The notes under the pieces: generated by a model
What the model was told of the DNA's origin: nothing
Seen by the model: the letters and a program-made list of their open reading frames with translations, nothing else
Database searches by the model: none
NCBI GenBank assembly: GCA_020072815.1
Contig: JAIQGE010000009.1
Coordinates: forward strand, 120,259 to 184,258
Direction of reading: 5' to 3'
Source of the DNA: Terriglobia bacterium
GTDB lineage: Bacteria > Acidobacteriota > Terriglobia > Terriglobales > Acidobacteriaceae
DNA: 64,000 nucleotides
Program-made: the position numbers and the translations under genes
Part shown: positions 27,110 to 34,632 of the stretch, one piece after another
Layout: each line of letters starts with the position of its first letter
Numbering within the stretch: the stretch's first letter is position 1

Positions 27110-27601
27110 CTAAATATCCGGCACCAAATTGGCCTGTTCCACGTTGGCCAGGTCAATTTCCACTTTCTGTCCCGGCGGTGCGTGTCCCGGCTTGGGCTTT
27201 TTCTTGCCTGCCGTCATCTCCAAAGTCAGGCGGCCTTCGCTAAAACTCTCCAGCTTGCCGTTAAAGTACCGGTTGCCGTTGACCGGCTCATGTGTCATCA
27301 CTTTCACCCGGCTTCCGATATAGCGCGCGTAATCCTCAGCCTTGAGCAGCTTGCGGTCCAGCCCCGGCGAACTCACCTCCAGCGTGTACGATCCGCCCGG
27401 CACCGCGTCTTCCACGTCCAAAACCGCGGAAACGCCCCGGCTGACGTTGGCGCAATCCTCATGCGTCACGCCGTCCGGCTTGTCTATGGTGATTCGCAGC
27501 GTCCGCGCCTTGCCGCCGCCCTTCAGCTCCACTTCCACTAATTCGACGCCATGCGTCTCGGCAACGCGCTCCGCCACGGCCCGAATTTTGCCGTCATTCA
27601 A
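27110..27601 (-). CDS. rimP: Ribosome maturation factor RimP
   Basis: About 163 residues. RimP binds the 30S precursor and helps its assembly. The chosen start is a TTG at 27601 (MNDGKIRAVAERVAETHG) with GGAG eight bases upstream; the ATG at 27652 lies in a CGAT-type repeat and would add an unfamiliar basic leader. Family features: HGVELVEVELKGGGKARTLRI, IDKPDGVTHEDCANVSRGVS, LDVEDAVPGGSYTLEVSSPG and LDRKLLKAEDYARYIG. The SPGLDR motif joins the N-domain to the SH3-like C-domain. First gene of the rimP-nusA-infB group. Confidence 0.93.
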   Translation of the reverse strand: MNDGKIRAVAERVAETHGVELVEVELKGGGKARTLRITIDKPDGVTHEDCANVSRGVSAVLDVEDAVPGGSYTLEVSSPGLDRKLLKAEDYARYIGSRVKVMTHEPVNGNRYFNGKLESFSEGRLTLEMTAGKKKPKPGHAPPGQKVEIDLANVEQANLVPDI

Positions 27602-27639
27602 ACTTCTCGCTCCGATTGAGCGGCCCTGTCTCAGCCGCC

Positions 27640-27689
27640 TGTTGCCGATCACGCGCGATTACGGCGATCACGTGCGATTCCGGCGATTT
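27640..27689. repeat. CGAT-type repeat block
   Basis: GCCGATCACGCGCGATTACG, then GCGATCACGTGCGATTCCGGCGAT: same family as 4080-4205 and 27063-27105, directly upstream of rimP. Confidence 0.65.
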
Positions 27690-27696
27690 TCTTCAC

Positions 27697-27726
27697 CCCA
27701 AAAAGAAAGTGGGCCTTTCGCCCACT
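27697..27726 (-). terminator. Rho-independent terminator, minus strand
   Basis: Stem AGTGGGC / GCCCACT (27708-27714, 27720-27726) with a 5-nt loop; on the minus strand it is followed by TTCTTTTTGGGG. It separates whatever is transcribed from the exbD side from the rimP operon. Confidence 0.65.
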
Positions 27727-27891
27727 GGTACGTTCGCCATCGAATTGGGGACTGACCAACCCACCTGCGGCACACCACAAGCCACAGGGCCGAAACCAGC
27801 TACAACAGATGTAATGATACGCTGCTTTTGGACAAAAGACAACCGGGCGACCCACCGCTAAACCGCATGTTCTCAGCTGCTTGGCTGACAA

Positions 27892-28079
27892 CTTTAGATT
27901 TTCACCTTAGTTCAACCGGCGCGTGGTCAAAACCGTGCCGTTTCTAAGACCACCTTCACGGCAAGCGCAGACCGTTGCGGGGTGGAGCAGGCCCTTTAGC
28001 CTGCGGTCAGGCTGACATAAATTGCACGGCTTCAGCCCCTGAGGTTTTCTGAAGTCTTTGCGGTAACTCTGAAACTGGT
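27892..28079. repeat. Intergenic, with GCAGGC-TTTAGCCTGC / TTCAGCCCCTGAGG element
   Basis: At about 27978-28043 reads GGGGTGGAGCAGGCCCTTTAG, CCTGCGGTCAGGCTGACATAA and GGCTTCAGCCCCTGAGG, a dispersed composite element known to me from acidobacterial intergenic DNA. The gap from 27727 to 27891 shows nothing recognisable. Confidence 0.55.
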
Positions 28080-28502
28080 CTAGTCCTTAGTACCCAGCAG
28101 TCCCACGCGTTCCGCGCCCGCTACATGGGCCATGTCCACCACTTGCGCCACGTACTCAAAGTCAATTTCCGGATCGCCTTTGACGAACGCAACTTTCTCT
28201 CTGCGCGACTTATAGATGTTGCGCAGCCTCTGCTCCAGCGAGTCCCAGGCCACCGGATCTTGGTTGACCTTGAGCGTGGGTTGCCTGTCTTCGCCCACGT
28301 CATGCAGTTGGACCACGATCGGCGTGTCCGGCTTCGTCTCCGGTTGGCTGGGGCTGGGTTGCGGGATGTCGGCTTTCTCTCCGTACTGGTGCACCGGCAG
28401 CACCACCATAAAGATGATGATCAGCACCAGCAGAACATCAATCAGCGGCGTTACGTTCATCTCTGCGGCAGGGCGCGCGCCCCCATTCATTGACATGGAC
28501 AT
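28080..28502 (-). CDS. exbD: Biopolymer transport protein ExbD/TolR family
   Basis: About 140 residues from the ATG at 28502, which has AAGGAG seven bases upstream. The short cytosolic N-terminus (MSMSMNGGARPAAEMNVTPL), the single span LIDVLLVLIIIFMVVLPVH with its conserved Asp, and the periplasmic domain ending in VAQVVDMAHVAGAERVGLLG are the ExbD/TolR pattern. ExbD with ExbB forms the proton channel that energises TonB at the outer membrane. No ExbB/TolQ gene is present here, although a TonB-like gene lies 900 bp upstream on the same strand. The periplasmic part carries a Pro/Gln-rich stretch (PQPSPSQPETKPDTP). Confidence 0.93.
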   Translation of the reverse strand: MSMSMNGGARPAAEMNVTPLIDVLLVLIIIFMVVLPVHQYGEKADIPQPSPSQPETKPDTPIVVQLHDVGEDRQPTLKVNQDPVAWDSLEQRLRNIYKSRREKVAFVKGDPEIDFEYVAQVVDMAHVAGAERVGLLGTKD

Positions 28503-28855
28503 GGGTGTTCTCCTTGCATTCAACAAAGAAGGGCCTGCGTCAGCGTGACCTCTTTGAGTTTTTTGCGCACGCTGGAAGATTGGACACTTGCCGGGTGTGA
28601 GATGTTCCAGAGGAAAGCATTCAGCAGTCAGCACTCAGCACTCAGCACTCAGCTGTTTTCGTGGTCCGTTTGGAGCGTAGCTTTCTCTGAAATCCCGAAG
28701 CGTAGCGAGGGATCTCTATGACAGAATTGTTTTTTGCCAGTTGCCAGTTGCCAGTTGCTAGCTGCTTTTGCTGACTGCTGACTGCTGATTGCTAATTGCT
28801 AATTGCTATTTCCTTTCCTGTATCATTGCTCCGATCAACGCATACGGAGGCACCC
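28503..28855. repeat. Two heptad repeat tracts between exbD and mscL
   Basis: At 28618-28655: CAGCAGT, CAGCACT, CAGCACT, CAGCACT, CAGCTG at exact 7-bp steps. At 28736-28808: GCCAGTT three times, GCTAGCT, then GACTGCT, GACTGCT, GATTGCT, AATTGCT, AATTGCT. A CGAAGCGTAGCGAGGGATC block lies between. The tracts are partly complementary. Confidence 0.85.
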
Positions 28856-29266
28856 ATGTTCAAAGGCTTCAAAGAATTCATCATGCGGGGCAACGTGATT
28901 GACCTGGCCGTCGCCGTGGTAGTGGGCGCGGCGTTTGGCACGGTGATCACGTCGTTCGTCAGTAACGTCATCAACAAGCTGATCGCGGCCGTGGTGTCCA
29001 GGCCGGATTTTTCCGCCTTCAAGCTGCACCTGGGCGGGACCGACGTCACCTACGGCGTATTCCTCAATGATTTGGTCGGCTTCCTGCTGGTGGCGTGCGC
29101 CGTGTACTTCTTTATGGTGGCGCCCATGAACGCCTGGAAGGCCCGCGCGGCCCGCGCTGTCGTTCCGGCTGATCCAACCCACAAGAAGTGTTCGGAATGC
29201 CTGAGTGAAATTCCGGTCGCCGCCAAACGCTGCGCATTCTGCACCTCCGTGCTGACGGCGAGCTGA
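28856..29266 (+). CDS. mscL: Large-conductance mechanosensitive channel with C-terminal zinc-ribbon motif
   Basis: 136 residues from ATG at 28856, preceded by CGGAGGCACCC. MscL is a homopentameric inner-membrane channel that releases solutes when membrane tension rises on osmotic downshock. The N-terminus MFKGFKEFIMRGNVIDLAVA and first span VVVGAAFGTVITSFV, the periplasmic loop, and the second span VGFLLVACAVYFFMV match the family. Instead of the usual amphipathic C-terminal bundle (KEVLLTEIRDLL-type), it ends with a four-cysteine ribbon: C112, C115, C126, C129 (CSECLSEIPVAAKRCAFC). Such zinc-ribbon MscL variants exist in some phyla, but the role of the ribbon is unknown. Confidence 0.96.
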   Translation: MFKGFKEFIMRGNVIDLAVAVVVGAAFGTVITSFVSNVINKLIAAVVSRPDFSAFKLHLGGTDVTYGVFLNDLVGFLLVACAVYFFMVAPMNAWKARAARAVVPADPTHKKCSECLSEIPVAAKRCAFCTSVLTAS

Positions 29267-29413
29267 GATTCGCGGACCGGCCTTGTCTGTCGCAAAAAAC
29301 GCCTGCGCAAAAAAAACGCCGGCCGCGAAGCGTGCCCGGGTGTCAGGTTCCCACGGCATAAGCCTTCGCGGCCAGCGTCAGACGGATTGTTTACCGCGAT
29401 GTAATCTTCTTGA

Positions 29414-30262
29414 TCACCGGTCCAGGTGGAAGTTCACGATGATCGTGGTTTCCACTTCCAGCGGTTCTCCGCTGAGCATGTACGGCTTGTAACGCCACTG
29501 TTTCACCGCGTCAATCGCCGCGGGGACCAGCAGCGGGTGGCCGCTGATCAGCTTCAGGTTTTCAATGTTCCCTTCTCTGGAAATAATGGCTGCCAGGGTC
29601 ACGGTGCCTTGAATGCGCGCCCGCAACGCGACGCCGGGATACACCGGCTCTACCCGCTGAACGAGCAAGCCGGTGGAAATTCCCGTGGAAACTCTCAGCC
29701 GCTTGGGGACCGCCACCACCGGCGCCGTGCTCTTGTTTGCGACGGTCAGCAATGATCCCAGCACTCCGTTCGATTGTCCGCCGGGGACGCCGCCTTCCAC
29801 GCCTCCAATCACGCCGCCGGTCTGCACCGGCGCTTCTTCTTCCTTGATCATCTTTACGCTCTGGGGAATCCTGCTGGGGGTGAGCAACTGTCCGTTCACG
29901 ACCTCCGTCACCACTCGCGCCACTTTCGTGGCCGGCGGTGGTGGAGGTGGCGGCGGAGGCGGTGGCGGCGGAGCCACCAGGAAATTAGCCAGTTGGGCCG
30001 CCGGCAGCACGTCAATCACCATGAAGGGCACAAGCACCGCAATCGCCAGAACGATGGTCTGAATCAGGAACGTGGTCCCTGTGCTCCAGCGACGGCGTTT
30101 CGCATCGGCGCCGCTCAGTTCCACAAAACTCTGCGAAAACAACGGCCGCTGCGGCACAGCAGCCGGGACTACGGCGAGACCGGCTGTTCTTCCCACTTCT
30201 TGAAGAGGCGCCTTTGACTTGGCTGCCTCATCTTTTTCGATCACCACCAACGGACTGCTCAT
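29414..30262 (-). CDS. TonB-family energy transducer
   Basis: About 282 residues from ATG at 30262, preceded by GAGGAAACC. A cytosolic N-terminus of about 55 residues is followed by one membrane span (about 62-84, TFLIQTIVLAIAVLVPFMVI), a pure proline run of 13 residues near 98-110, and a C-terminal TonB_C domain (RVEPVYPGVALRARIQGTVTL ... AIDAVKQWRYKPYML). The N-terminal span links to an ExbB-ExbD motor and the C-terminal domain touches TonB-dependent receptors. The SGVLRRVTP-like Gly-rich linker (GGVIGGVEGGVPGGQ) is of unknown purpose. ExbD lies downstream on the same strand beyond the oppositely oriented mscL. Confidence 0.9.
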   Translation of the reverse strand: MSSPLVVIEKDEAAKSKAPLQEVGRTAGLAVVPAAVPQRPLFSQSFVELSGADAKRRRWSTGTTFLIQTIVLAIAVLVPFMVIDVLPAAQLANFLVAPPPPPPPPPPPPPATKVARVVTEVVNGQLLTPSRIPQSVKMIKEEEAPVQTGGVIGGVEGGVPGGQSNGVLGSLLTVANKSTAPVVAVPKRLRVSTGISTGLLVQRVEPVYPGVALRARIQGTVTLAAIISREGNIENLKLISGHPLLVPAAIDAVKQWRYKPYMLSGEPLEVETTIIVNFHLDR

Positions 30263-30570
30263 GGTTTCCTCACAAACCGGCTGTCGAACGTGAGACCCGC
30301 GCCGCGAATGCCAGCCACTTGTGTCTCCGCTCCGGCCAACCTTAACTTGTGATTTTCGTCCGCCCTGGCCGGGCAGGCAGTGACGGGGGTCACACAAGCC
30401 GCGCCGCATTCCCTAGTGCCTCCGGACCCGCATGAACAGCGGTCGCGGACGATGCATCGCGGAGCCGGCCCGGCGGCCCTTCCGCAAGCGGCCAGGAATC
30501 TGGCGGGTGTTACGTCATCAGACAGGGTTCGTTGCAAATCATCCAGCGCTTGCGGTAAAACTTCCCCATC
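30263..30570. other. Intergenic promoter region between divergent genes
   Basis: A symmetric GTGACGGGGGTCACA (30379-30393) is visible and could be a regulator site; no gene or known repeat family was seen. Confidence 0.3.
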
Positions 30571-30891
30571 ATGACCGGCGCCTATGCTTTCTGGTGCGAC
30601 TACTCCAGCACCGGCAATCTTCAATCCCGTTTGAACGAAATCGGCGGTTGGGAGTGGCACATGGGCGACTCCTACTGGTACGGCGACTACCTGGCTTGCC
30701 GGCCTTTCCCCGGAGTGCGCATCCGCATTTGCGATTTTCCCGGCCGCAAAGACGACGCCTACGTCTACGAATCCGACGTCAGGCGTGATCGCGAGTGCAC
30801 CACTCCCATGGAAGTAATTGATGCGGCCTACCGCAAGGTGCTAGCGCAGGTCCCCGCGCATGACGAGCATGAAATTGATTGGTTCGACTGA
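30571..30891 (+). CDS. Hypothetical protein (106 aa)
   Basis: A compact soluble protein: MTGAYAFWCDYSSTGNLQSR, then EIGGWEWHMGDSYWYGDYLA with many aromatics, CRPFPGVRIRICDFPGRKDD, and an acidic end finishing HDEHEIDWFD. The aromatic-rich centre and lack of signal peptide suggest a small cytosolic domain protein. I do not recognise the family. It precedes the TonB_C gene at 30998 by 106 bp and may be cotranscribed. The composition and the sense-strand codon pattern look real. Confidence 0.65.
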   Translation: MTGAYAFWCDYSSTGNLQSRLNEIGGWEWHMGDSYWYGDYLACRPFPGVRIRICDFPGRKDDAYVYESDVRRDRECTTPMEVIDAAYRKVLAQVPAHDEHEIDWFD

Positions 30892-30997
30892 GGGCAACAC
30901 CGGTTCGCGCGCAAAGTCCCGGCATCGCCGCCGATCTTGCTCTTCTTCTTCCGCGTCCTCCACGCCCTCTGCGGAGAAGTATGGTAAAGTTCCTGCC

Positions 30998-31513
30998 ATG
31001 CGTGCATGTTTTCTAGCTGTTTGCCTGACTTTCGCGCTGCTGGCATCTTTTTCCGTACAAACCGTGGCCGGCCAAACCGCATCGCCGACTCCGGCAGCCT
31101 CGCCGAGCCCATCGCCGTCTCCTTCACCATCACCCACACCGGCGGGCGGACAAACTAACGGGCAAACTCCCCAGCAGTTTGTCGCAAAGGTAGTCGGCAA
31201 AACCAAGGACGGCGAACCAATCTACTCGGCTGGCCCAGGCATCAAACCTCCAACAATTACTTCTCAGCCGGAGCCGGACTACTCCCGGCAAGCGGCCAAG
31301 AAGAACATTCGAGGAGTTGTCGGAATTGAAGGCTACGTCGGAAAAGATGGCAAGTATCATGACGCCAAGATTGTGCGCGCACTCGACCCGATTGTTGATC
31401 CAGTGGCTCTCGCCGGCGTCTCTCATTGGAGGTTCAAGCCGGCTACCAAGGACGGCGAACCGGTCAATTGCCAGGTCTACATCGAAATGCGCATCAATCT
31501 GGGGAGTCAATAA
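30998..31513 (+). CDS. Secreted TonB_C-domain protein
   Basis: About 171 residues; the ATG at 30998 begins a signal peptide (MRACFLAVCLTFALLASFSV...). A Ser-Pro repeat linker (SPSPSPSPSPSPTPA) follows, then a TonB_C domain: PPTITSQPEPDYSRQAAKKN, IRGVVGIEGYVGKDGKYHDA, and VDPVALAGVSHWRFKPATKD. Unlike TonB itself it has no N-terminal membrane anchor, so it is a soluble periplasmic protein; such single-domain proteins are abundant in acidobacteria and their role is not settled. A run of the dispersed repeat 'CTCCACGCCCTCTGCGG' lies just upstream of its start. Confidence 0.82.
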   Translation: MRACFLAVCLTFALLASFSVQTVAGQTASPTPAASPSPSPSPSPSPTPAGGQTNGQTPQQFVAKVVGKTKDGEPIYSAGPGIKPPTITSQPEPDYSRQAAKKNIRGVVGIEGYVGKDGKYHDAKIVRALDPIVDPVALAGVSHWRFKPATKDGEPVNCQVYIEMRINLGSQ

Positions 31514-31528
31514 GGAATCGGGGTACCC

Positions 31529-32047
31529 ATGAAACGTCCCACACTTTCATTCTTTGCCGGTTGTGTATTGGTTTTCTCGCTATGCGCGCTTGCAGCAGCG
31601 CAACCGGCTTCCCGCAGCGTCGCGCCTTCCTCGGGCAAGGCATTGTGCTCCGCCCTGACGCCCGCTGACTTCACCAAGGCCGGCGTTCCGGTGTCCGCCC
31701 TGGACCAGGCCAACCTCGACGGCAACGACGGCGCGTACTGCGTTTACCAGAGCAAAGCCGGCAAGGTGGAGTTTGACATCTTTTTTCTCGCCGGCAATAC
31801 ACCGAAAGAGGTGAGCGCCACGGAGCAGACCGTCCTGGGCGAAGGCGGCGGCAAGTTCACGCCCGTCCAGCTCGCGGGCGCCGACTCCGCCCAGATCAGC
31901 CTGTCGCTGGCCGACCAGCCCGCCTCCGCCTGCATCGTCGTCCGGCGCGGCAAAGCGGTTTTTGACATCGTGATTCCCCGCGGCGCTCAGGCGCGTCAGC
32001 AACTCCTCGACCTGGCCCAAATCGTGCTCAGCCGGCTTAAGCAGTAG
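31529..32047 (+). CDS. Secreted hypothetical protein, lipoprotein-DUF3558-like
   Basis: About 172 residues. A signal peptide (MKRPTLSFFAGCVLVFSLCALAAAQ) is followed by a domain starting ALCSALTPADFTKAGVPVSA, with a conserved-looking Cys pair (ALCSAL; GAYCVYQSKAG; ASACIVV). The ALT..DF..AGV opening and C-Y-Y core recall small DUF3558-like lipoproteins with a cystatin-like fold, but no lipobox is obvious. It follows the TonB_C gene by 15 bp and is probably in the same transcript. Function unknown. Confidence 0.7.
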   Translation: MKRPTLSFFAGCVLVFSLCALAAAQPASRSVAPSSGKALCSALTPADFTKAGVPVSALDQANLDGNDGAYCVYQSKAGKVEFDIFFLAGNTPKEVSATEQTVLGEGGGKFTPVQLAGADSAQISLSLADQPASACIVVRRGKAVFDIVIPRGAQARQQLLDLAQIVLSRLKQ

Positions 32048-32315
32048 AAGGGCGACGCCCCGGGCCTGCTGGCGCAGAGCCTGCCCTGAGCAAGCTGAGC
32101 GAAGCGGAGCGCTGGCTTGGCTAATTGCCAATTGCTAGTTGCTAGTTGCTGGCTGCTGACTTCGCATCAAAACGAAATCCCACCTTGCAGCGAAGCTAAA
32201 AAACTAACTTCTCCGCAAGAGTGGGACGCCCGCAATTTTCGTGCGGGATAAAAGACGGTGCGCGCCGGGCGAGACGGCCTGGTTTGACTCATCGGCGCCG
32301 GCGCTGGTCCCGTTT
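32048..32315. repeat. Dispersed repeats: GAGCGAAGCGGAGC block, heptads, CCCGCAATTTTCGTGCGGG
   Basis: CCTGAGCAAGCTGAGCGAAGC (32088-32108) belongs to the GTCATCCTGAGC family; heptads CTAATTG/CCAATTG/CTAGTTG/CTAGTTG/CTGGCTG run 32120-32156; a hairpin CCCGCA-attttcg-TGCGGG sits at 32229-32247 near the stop of the next, oppositely oriented gene. The hairpin block is related to sequence at 34600-34655. Confidence 0.65.
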
Positions 32316-32612
32316 CTAGTCGTTATCGGGATGCGTGTGACGCCAGGTCCAATACTTGAGTTGGTCCGTTTTACGCCGCACGGCGAACTCAACATGTTTT
32401 CTGTGATTCTCCGCTTCCCAGCGAGTGTAAGCGCGGGATTCACGTTCATTCCACTCATGGTAATCACGGTGCTTGCGATCATAGTACCGGTGCACTTTGT
32501 GGTCTTTGTCATCATTGTCGCGGCGGCCTTCCTGGGCGGAAGCCGCAAAAGCCACTGGGCCGGCCATGGCCGCAATCAAAATCAACGAACTTAGATATTT
32601 TTGTACTCGCAT
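32316..32612 (-). CDS. Secreted highly charged hypothetical protein
   Basis: About 98 residues from the ATG at 32612 (MRVQKYLSSLILIAAMAGPV...AASAQEG), a clear signal peptide; AAGGACAAAAGACAAAC precedes it. The mature part is rich in Asp, His, Arg and aromatic residues (DDKDHKVHRYYDRKHRDYHE, then WNERESRAYTRWEAENHRK) with the ending KYWTWRHTHPDND. Repeats of D/H/R-Y suggest a metal-, nucleic-acid- or polysaccharide-binding or simply disordered secreted protein. No family recognised; similar short exported YDRKH-rich proteins are common in acidobacteria. Confidence 0.7.
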   Translation of the reverse strand: MRVQKYLSSLILIAAMAGPVAFAASAQEGRRDNDDKDHKVHRYYDRKHRDYHEWNERESRAYTRWEAENHRKHVEFAVRRKTDQLKYWTWRHTHPDND

Positions 32613-32961
32613 GTTTGTCTTTTGTCCTTTTTGATCACGGACTCGCGCTCCGCGCCCCAAAGAGCTTTGATCAGGCTTTCCGTTAACGGAGCGGTTCGTG
32701 CTCATCCCTAACCTTATAGGGAGAGCGCAGGCCGAGTCTGAGCAGAATAGACCACTTTGCGGCGATTGCAAGACCGGTCCTTTCCCTTGCGACCTCTGCG
32801 TCCCTGGCGCTGGATCTGGCATTTTCAGATCACCCGATCACCCGATGACCCGATTCTTAGTCGCCCTGCGCAAAAACCAAAGGCGCTAGGGATAGGCCAT
32901 CCAGGCGCTATGTGCGGGAAAGGTAAGGACGCCCGTCCACCATGGTATAACTCGGGAGCGT
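32613..32961. other. Intergenic region with octad GATCACCC tract
   Basis: At 32836-32862 GATCACCC, GATCACCC, GATGACCC, GATTC run at 8-bp steps, the same step as the ATTACC tracts. A small hairpin CCCTAACCTTATAGGG is at 32706-32721. No gene visible. Confidence 0.45.
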
Positions 32962-33345
32962 ATGAACCTCATTATCATTGTGCTCGCTGAACTGTGGCGC
33001 CCGGTCTTTGCGCTGCTGACCGGCCCCGACCACGCGCTGCAGGATTTCTTCCGCGCCAGGGGCACCAGCGCCTGGTATGTTGTCCTGGGAATGGTCGAGA
33101 GCGTTGAGCTCAGTCGGGGTGAATACATGTGGCGGGTGACCCTGGCCTATTCCTACCCGGTTGACGCCGAACGCCGGCCGGGCGAGACCTTCCGCCTGTT
33201 TGCCTATCAACGCCAGGCCCTGCGCTATGCGGAGGCCCATCCTGTCCGGAGCATCGTGGCCGTGCGTTATGGGCCGGGAAAGCCGGAAGCGTCGGTGGTG
33301 CTGAAAGATGACCAGCGCACCGTATTTCCTGACGGCAGCATCTGA
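32962..33345 (+). CDS. Hypothetical protein (127 aa), DUF3592-like
   Basis: Starts MNLIIIVLAELWRPVFALLT, a short hydrophobic N-terminus that may be an anchor or a signal segment. Then a beta-rich stretch: GTSAWYVVLGMVESVELSRG, EYMWRVTLAYSYPVDAERRPG, ETFRLFAYQRQALRYAEAHPV, and RSIVAVRYGPGKPEASVVLKDD. This pattern of beta strands with a DG-type turn resembles DUF3592-type membrane-anchored domains. No active-site motif is seen. It is the first plus-strand gene after a gap and seems monocistronic. Confidence 0.6.
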   Translation: MNLIIIVLAELWRPVFALLTGPDHALQDFFRARGTSAWYVVLGMVESVELSRGEYMWRVTLAYSYPVDAERRPGETFRLFAYQRQALRYAEAHPVRSIVAVRYGPGKPEASVVLKDDQRTVFPDGSI

Positions 33346-33619
33346 GACGGGCCCCGGTCGCAAGTGGCTTGTGGGCCACCCTCGACTGTCGTGAGGGATA
33401 GGTCGGGCACCTGGGGCTCGAGACTCAAAAGCTTATCGAAAAGCCGCAAGTGCCCTACAGGGAACGGCCGCCTTTATACGTTCTTTTCTTTCAGTGGCAA
33501 TCAACATCACGCGGGGTTGCGGGACGCAAAAGAATGGAGTGTAGTATGCTCCGCGCAACGTTCCGCTTTAACCACGTGGCTGGCGACAGAGGTCCGCCGG
33601 TGCAAAGGAGGATGCGAAC

Positions 33620-34216
33620 ATGGGACCGGAAACTGATAACTTTCCCTTCATCCAGGCCCGTTTCTTTCGGCCGTTTAACGCCGGCCAGCGGCCCGTCAGG
33701 CTGATCGTCATTCACACCATGGAGGTCCCGGAAAGAGACGGGATCGCCAAAGACATTGCGAATGACTTTGCCAATCGCCCCGAAACCAATCAAGCTTCTG
33801 CGCATCTGTGTATTGACAACAAAGCGATCTTTCAGAGCGTGAAGGACAACGATATAGCGTTCGCCGCGCCCGGCGCCAATCAGGACGGCATTCACCTCGA
33901 ACTGGCCGGAAGGGCCGCCCAGACGGCGGAGAACTGGCAAGATGCCTACAGCACGGCGGTGCTGGAGAACGCAGCCAACGCGGCGGCGCAGTATTGCTTG
34001 AAGTACGAAATCCCGGTCAAGCACTTGACCAACGCGGAGTTGGCTGACCTGAAGTCTCAAGGCTTTGTGGGGCACGTTCAGGTCACCGACGTTTTCAAAA
34101 AAAGCACCCACAGGGATCCGGGCGAGGCATTTCCATGGGACCGCTTTCTCCAGCGCGTCGAGTTCTTCCGCACCCAGCGGATGAACGAGTTGAATCCGGC
34201 CGGAGACGGCGCGTAG
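33620..34216 (+). CDS. N-acetylmuramoyl-L-alanine amidase, Amidase_2/PGRP type
   Basis: About 198 residues without a signal peptide. The Amidase_2 fold is indicated by VRLIVIHTMEVPERDG (first zinc His), ASAHLCIDNKAIFQSVKDND, the GANQDGIHLELAG segment, a middle His-rich helix and the terminal KKSTHRDPGEAFPWDRFL that carries the last zinc His and the catalytic-type Asp. The family cleaves the bond between MurNAc and L-Ala. Lacking a signal peptide, it resembles phage endolysins or cytosolic wall-recycling (AmpD-like) enzymes; no phage genes accompany it. Distinct family from the zinc amidase at 16739-19192. Confidence 0.83.
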   Translation: MGPETDNFPFIQARFFRPFNAGQRPVRLIVIHTMEVPERDGIAKDIANDFANRPETNQASAHLCIDNKAIFQSVKDNDIAFAAPGANQDGIHLELAGRAAQTAENWQDAYSTAVLENAANAAAQYCLKYEIPVKHLTNAELADLKSQGFVGHVQVTDVFKKSTHRDPGEAFPWDRFLQRVEFFRTQRMNELNPAGDGA

Positions 34217-34632
34217 TTCTGGCGCGGGGAAAGAATCAGAGGGGACGCGTCATCGAACCCCTGAGCGCCCCCTTCCCCCCACACCTTTGGACTTCAGTCC
34301 AAAGGTGTGAACTTCCTCTCTGCCGAAGGCTCGCGCGTAGCAAAGCAGAGCGCACAAAGCATCAGAGGGACACGGCGTATCTATCCCGCCCTTTGCTCCG
34401 CAAAGGAACGGGGCACCCAGCAGAAGATTCATGTGATCACGCTCACACACGCCTTGACGTCCACCTTTGGACTTCAGTCCAAAGGTGTGCCTTCCTCTCT
34501 GCCGAAGGCCTGCGCGTAGCAAAAGCGGAGCGCGCGAATCAGGAATCAGAGGGACGACTCAACGTATCCCACCCTTGCTCCGAAGCTGAAACATCAACGG
34601 CCAGCTTCTCAGCAAGAATGGGGCACCCGCGA
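34217..34632. repeat. Duplicated palindrome-bearing repeat (two tandem-spaced copies)
   Basis: Copy 1 from about 34280, copy 2 from about 34460. Each begins with CACCTTTGGACT-tc-AGTCCAAAGGTGTG, a near-perfect palindrome, followed by CTTCCTCTCTGCCGAAGGC, CGCGCGTAGCAAA and GCGGAGCG. Between and after lie GAATCAGAGGGAC and 'TATCCCACCCTTGCTCCG' blocks. The segment 34600-34655 is the family with GAATGGGGCACCCGCGATCA. No gene seen. Confidence 0.7.

Noticed and set aside
26900..28079. tRNA genes in the rimP-exbD region
   Set aside because: No T-arm GTTCRA with matching acceptor stems was found; only repeats are present.
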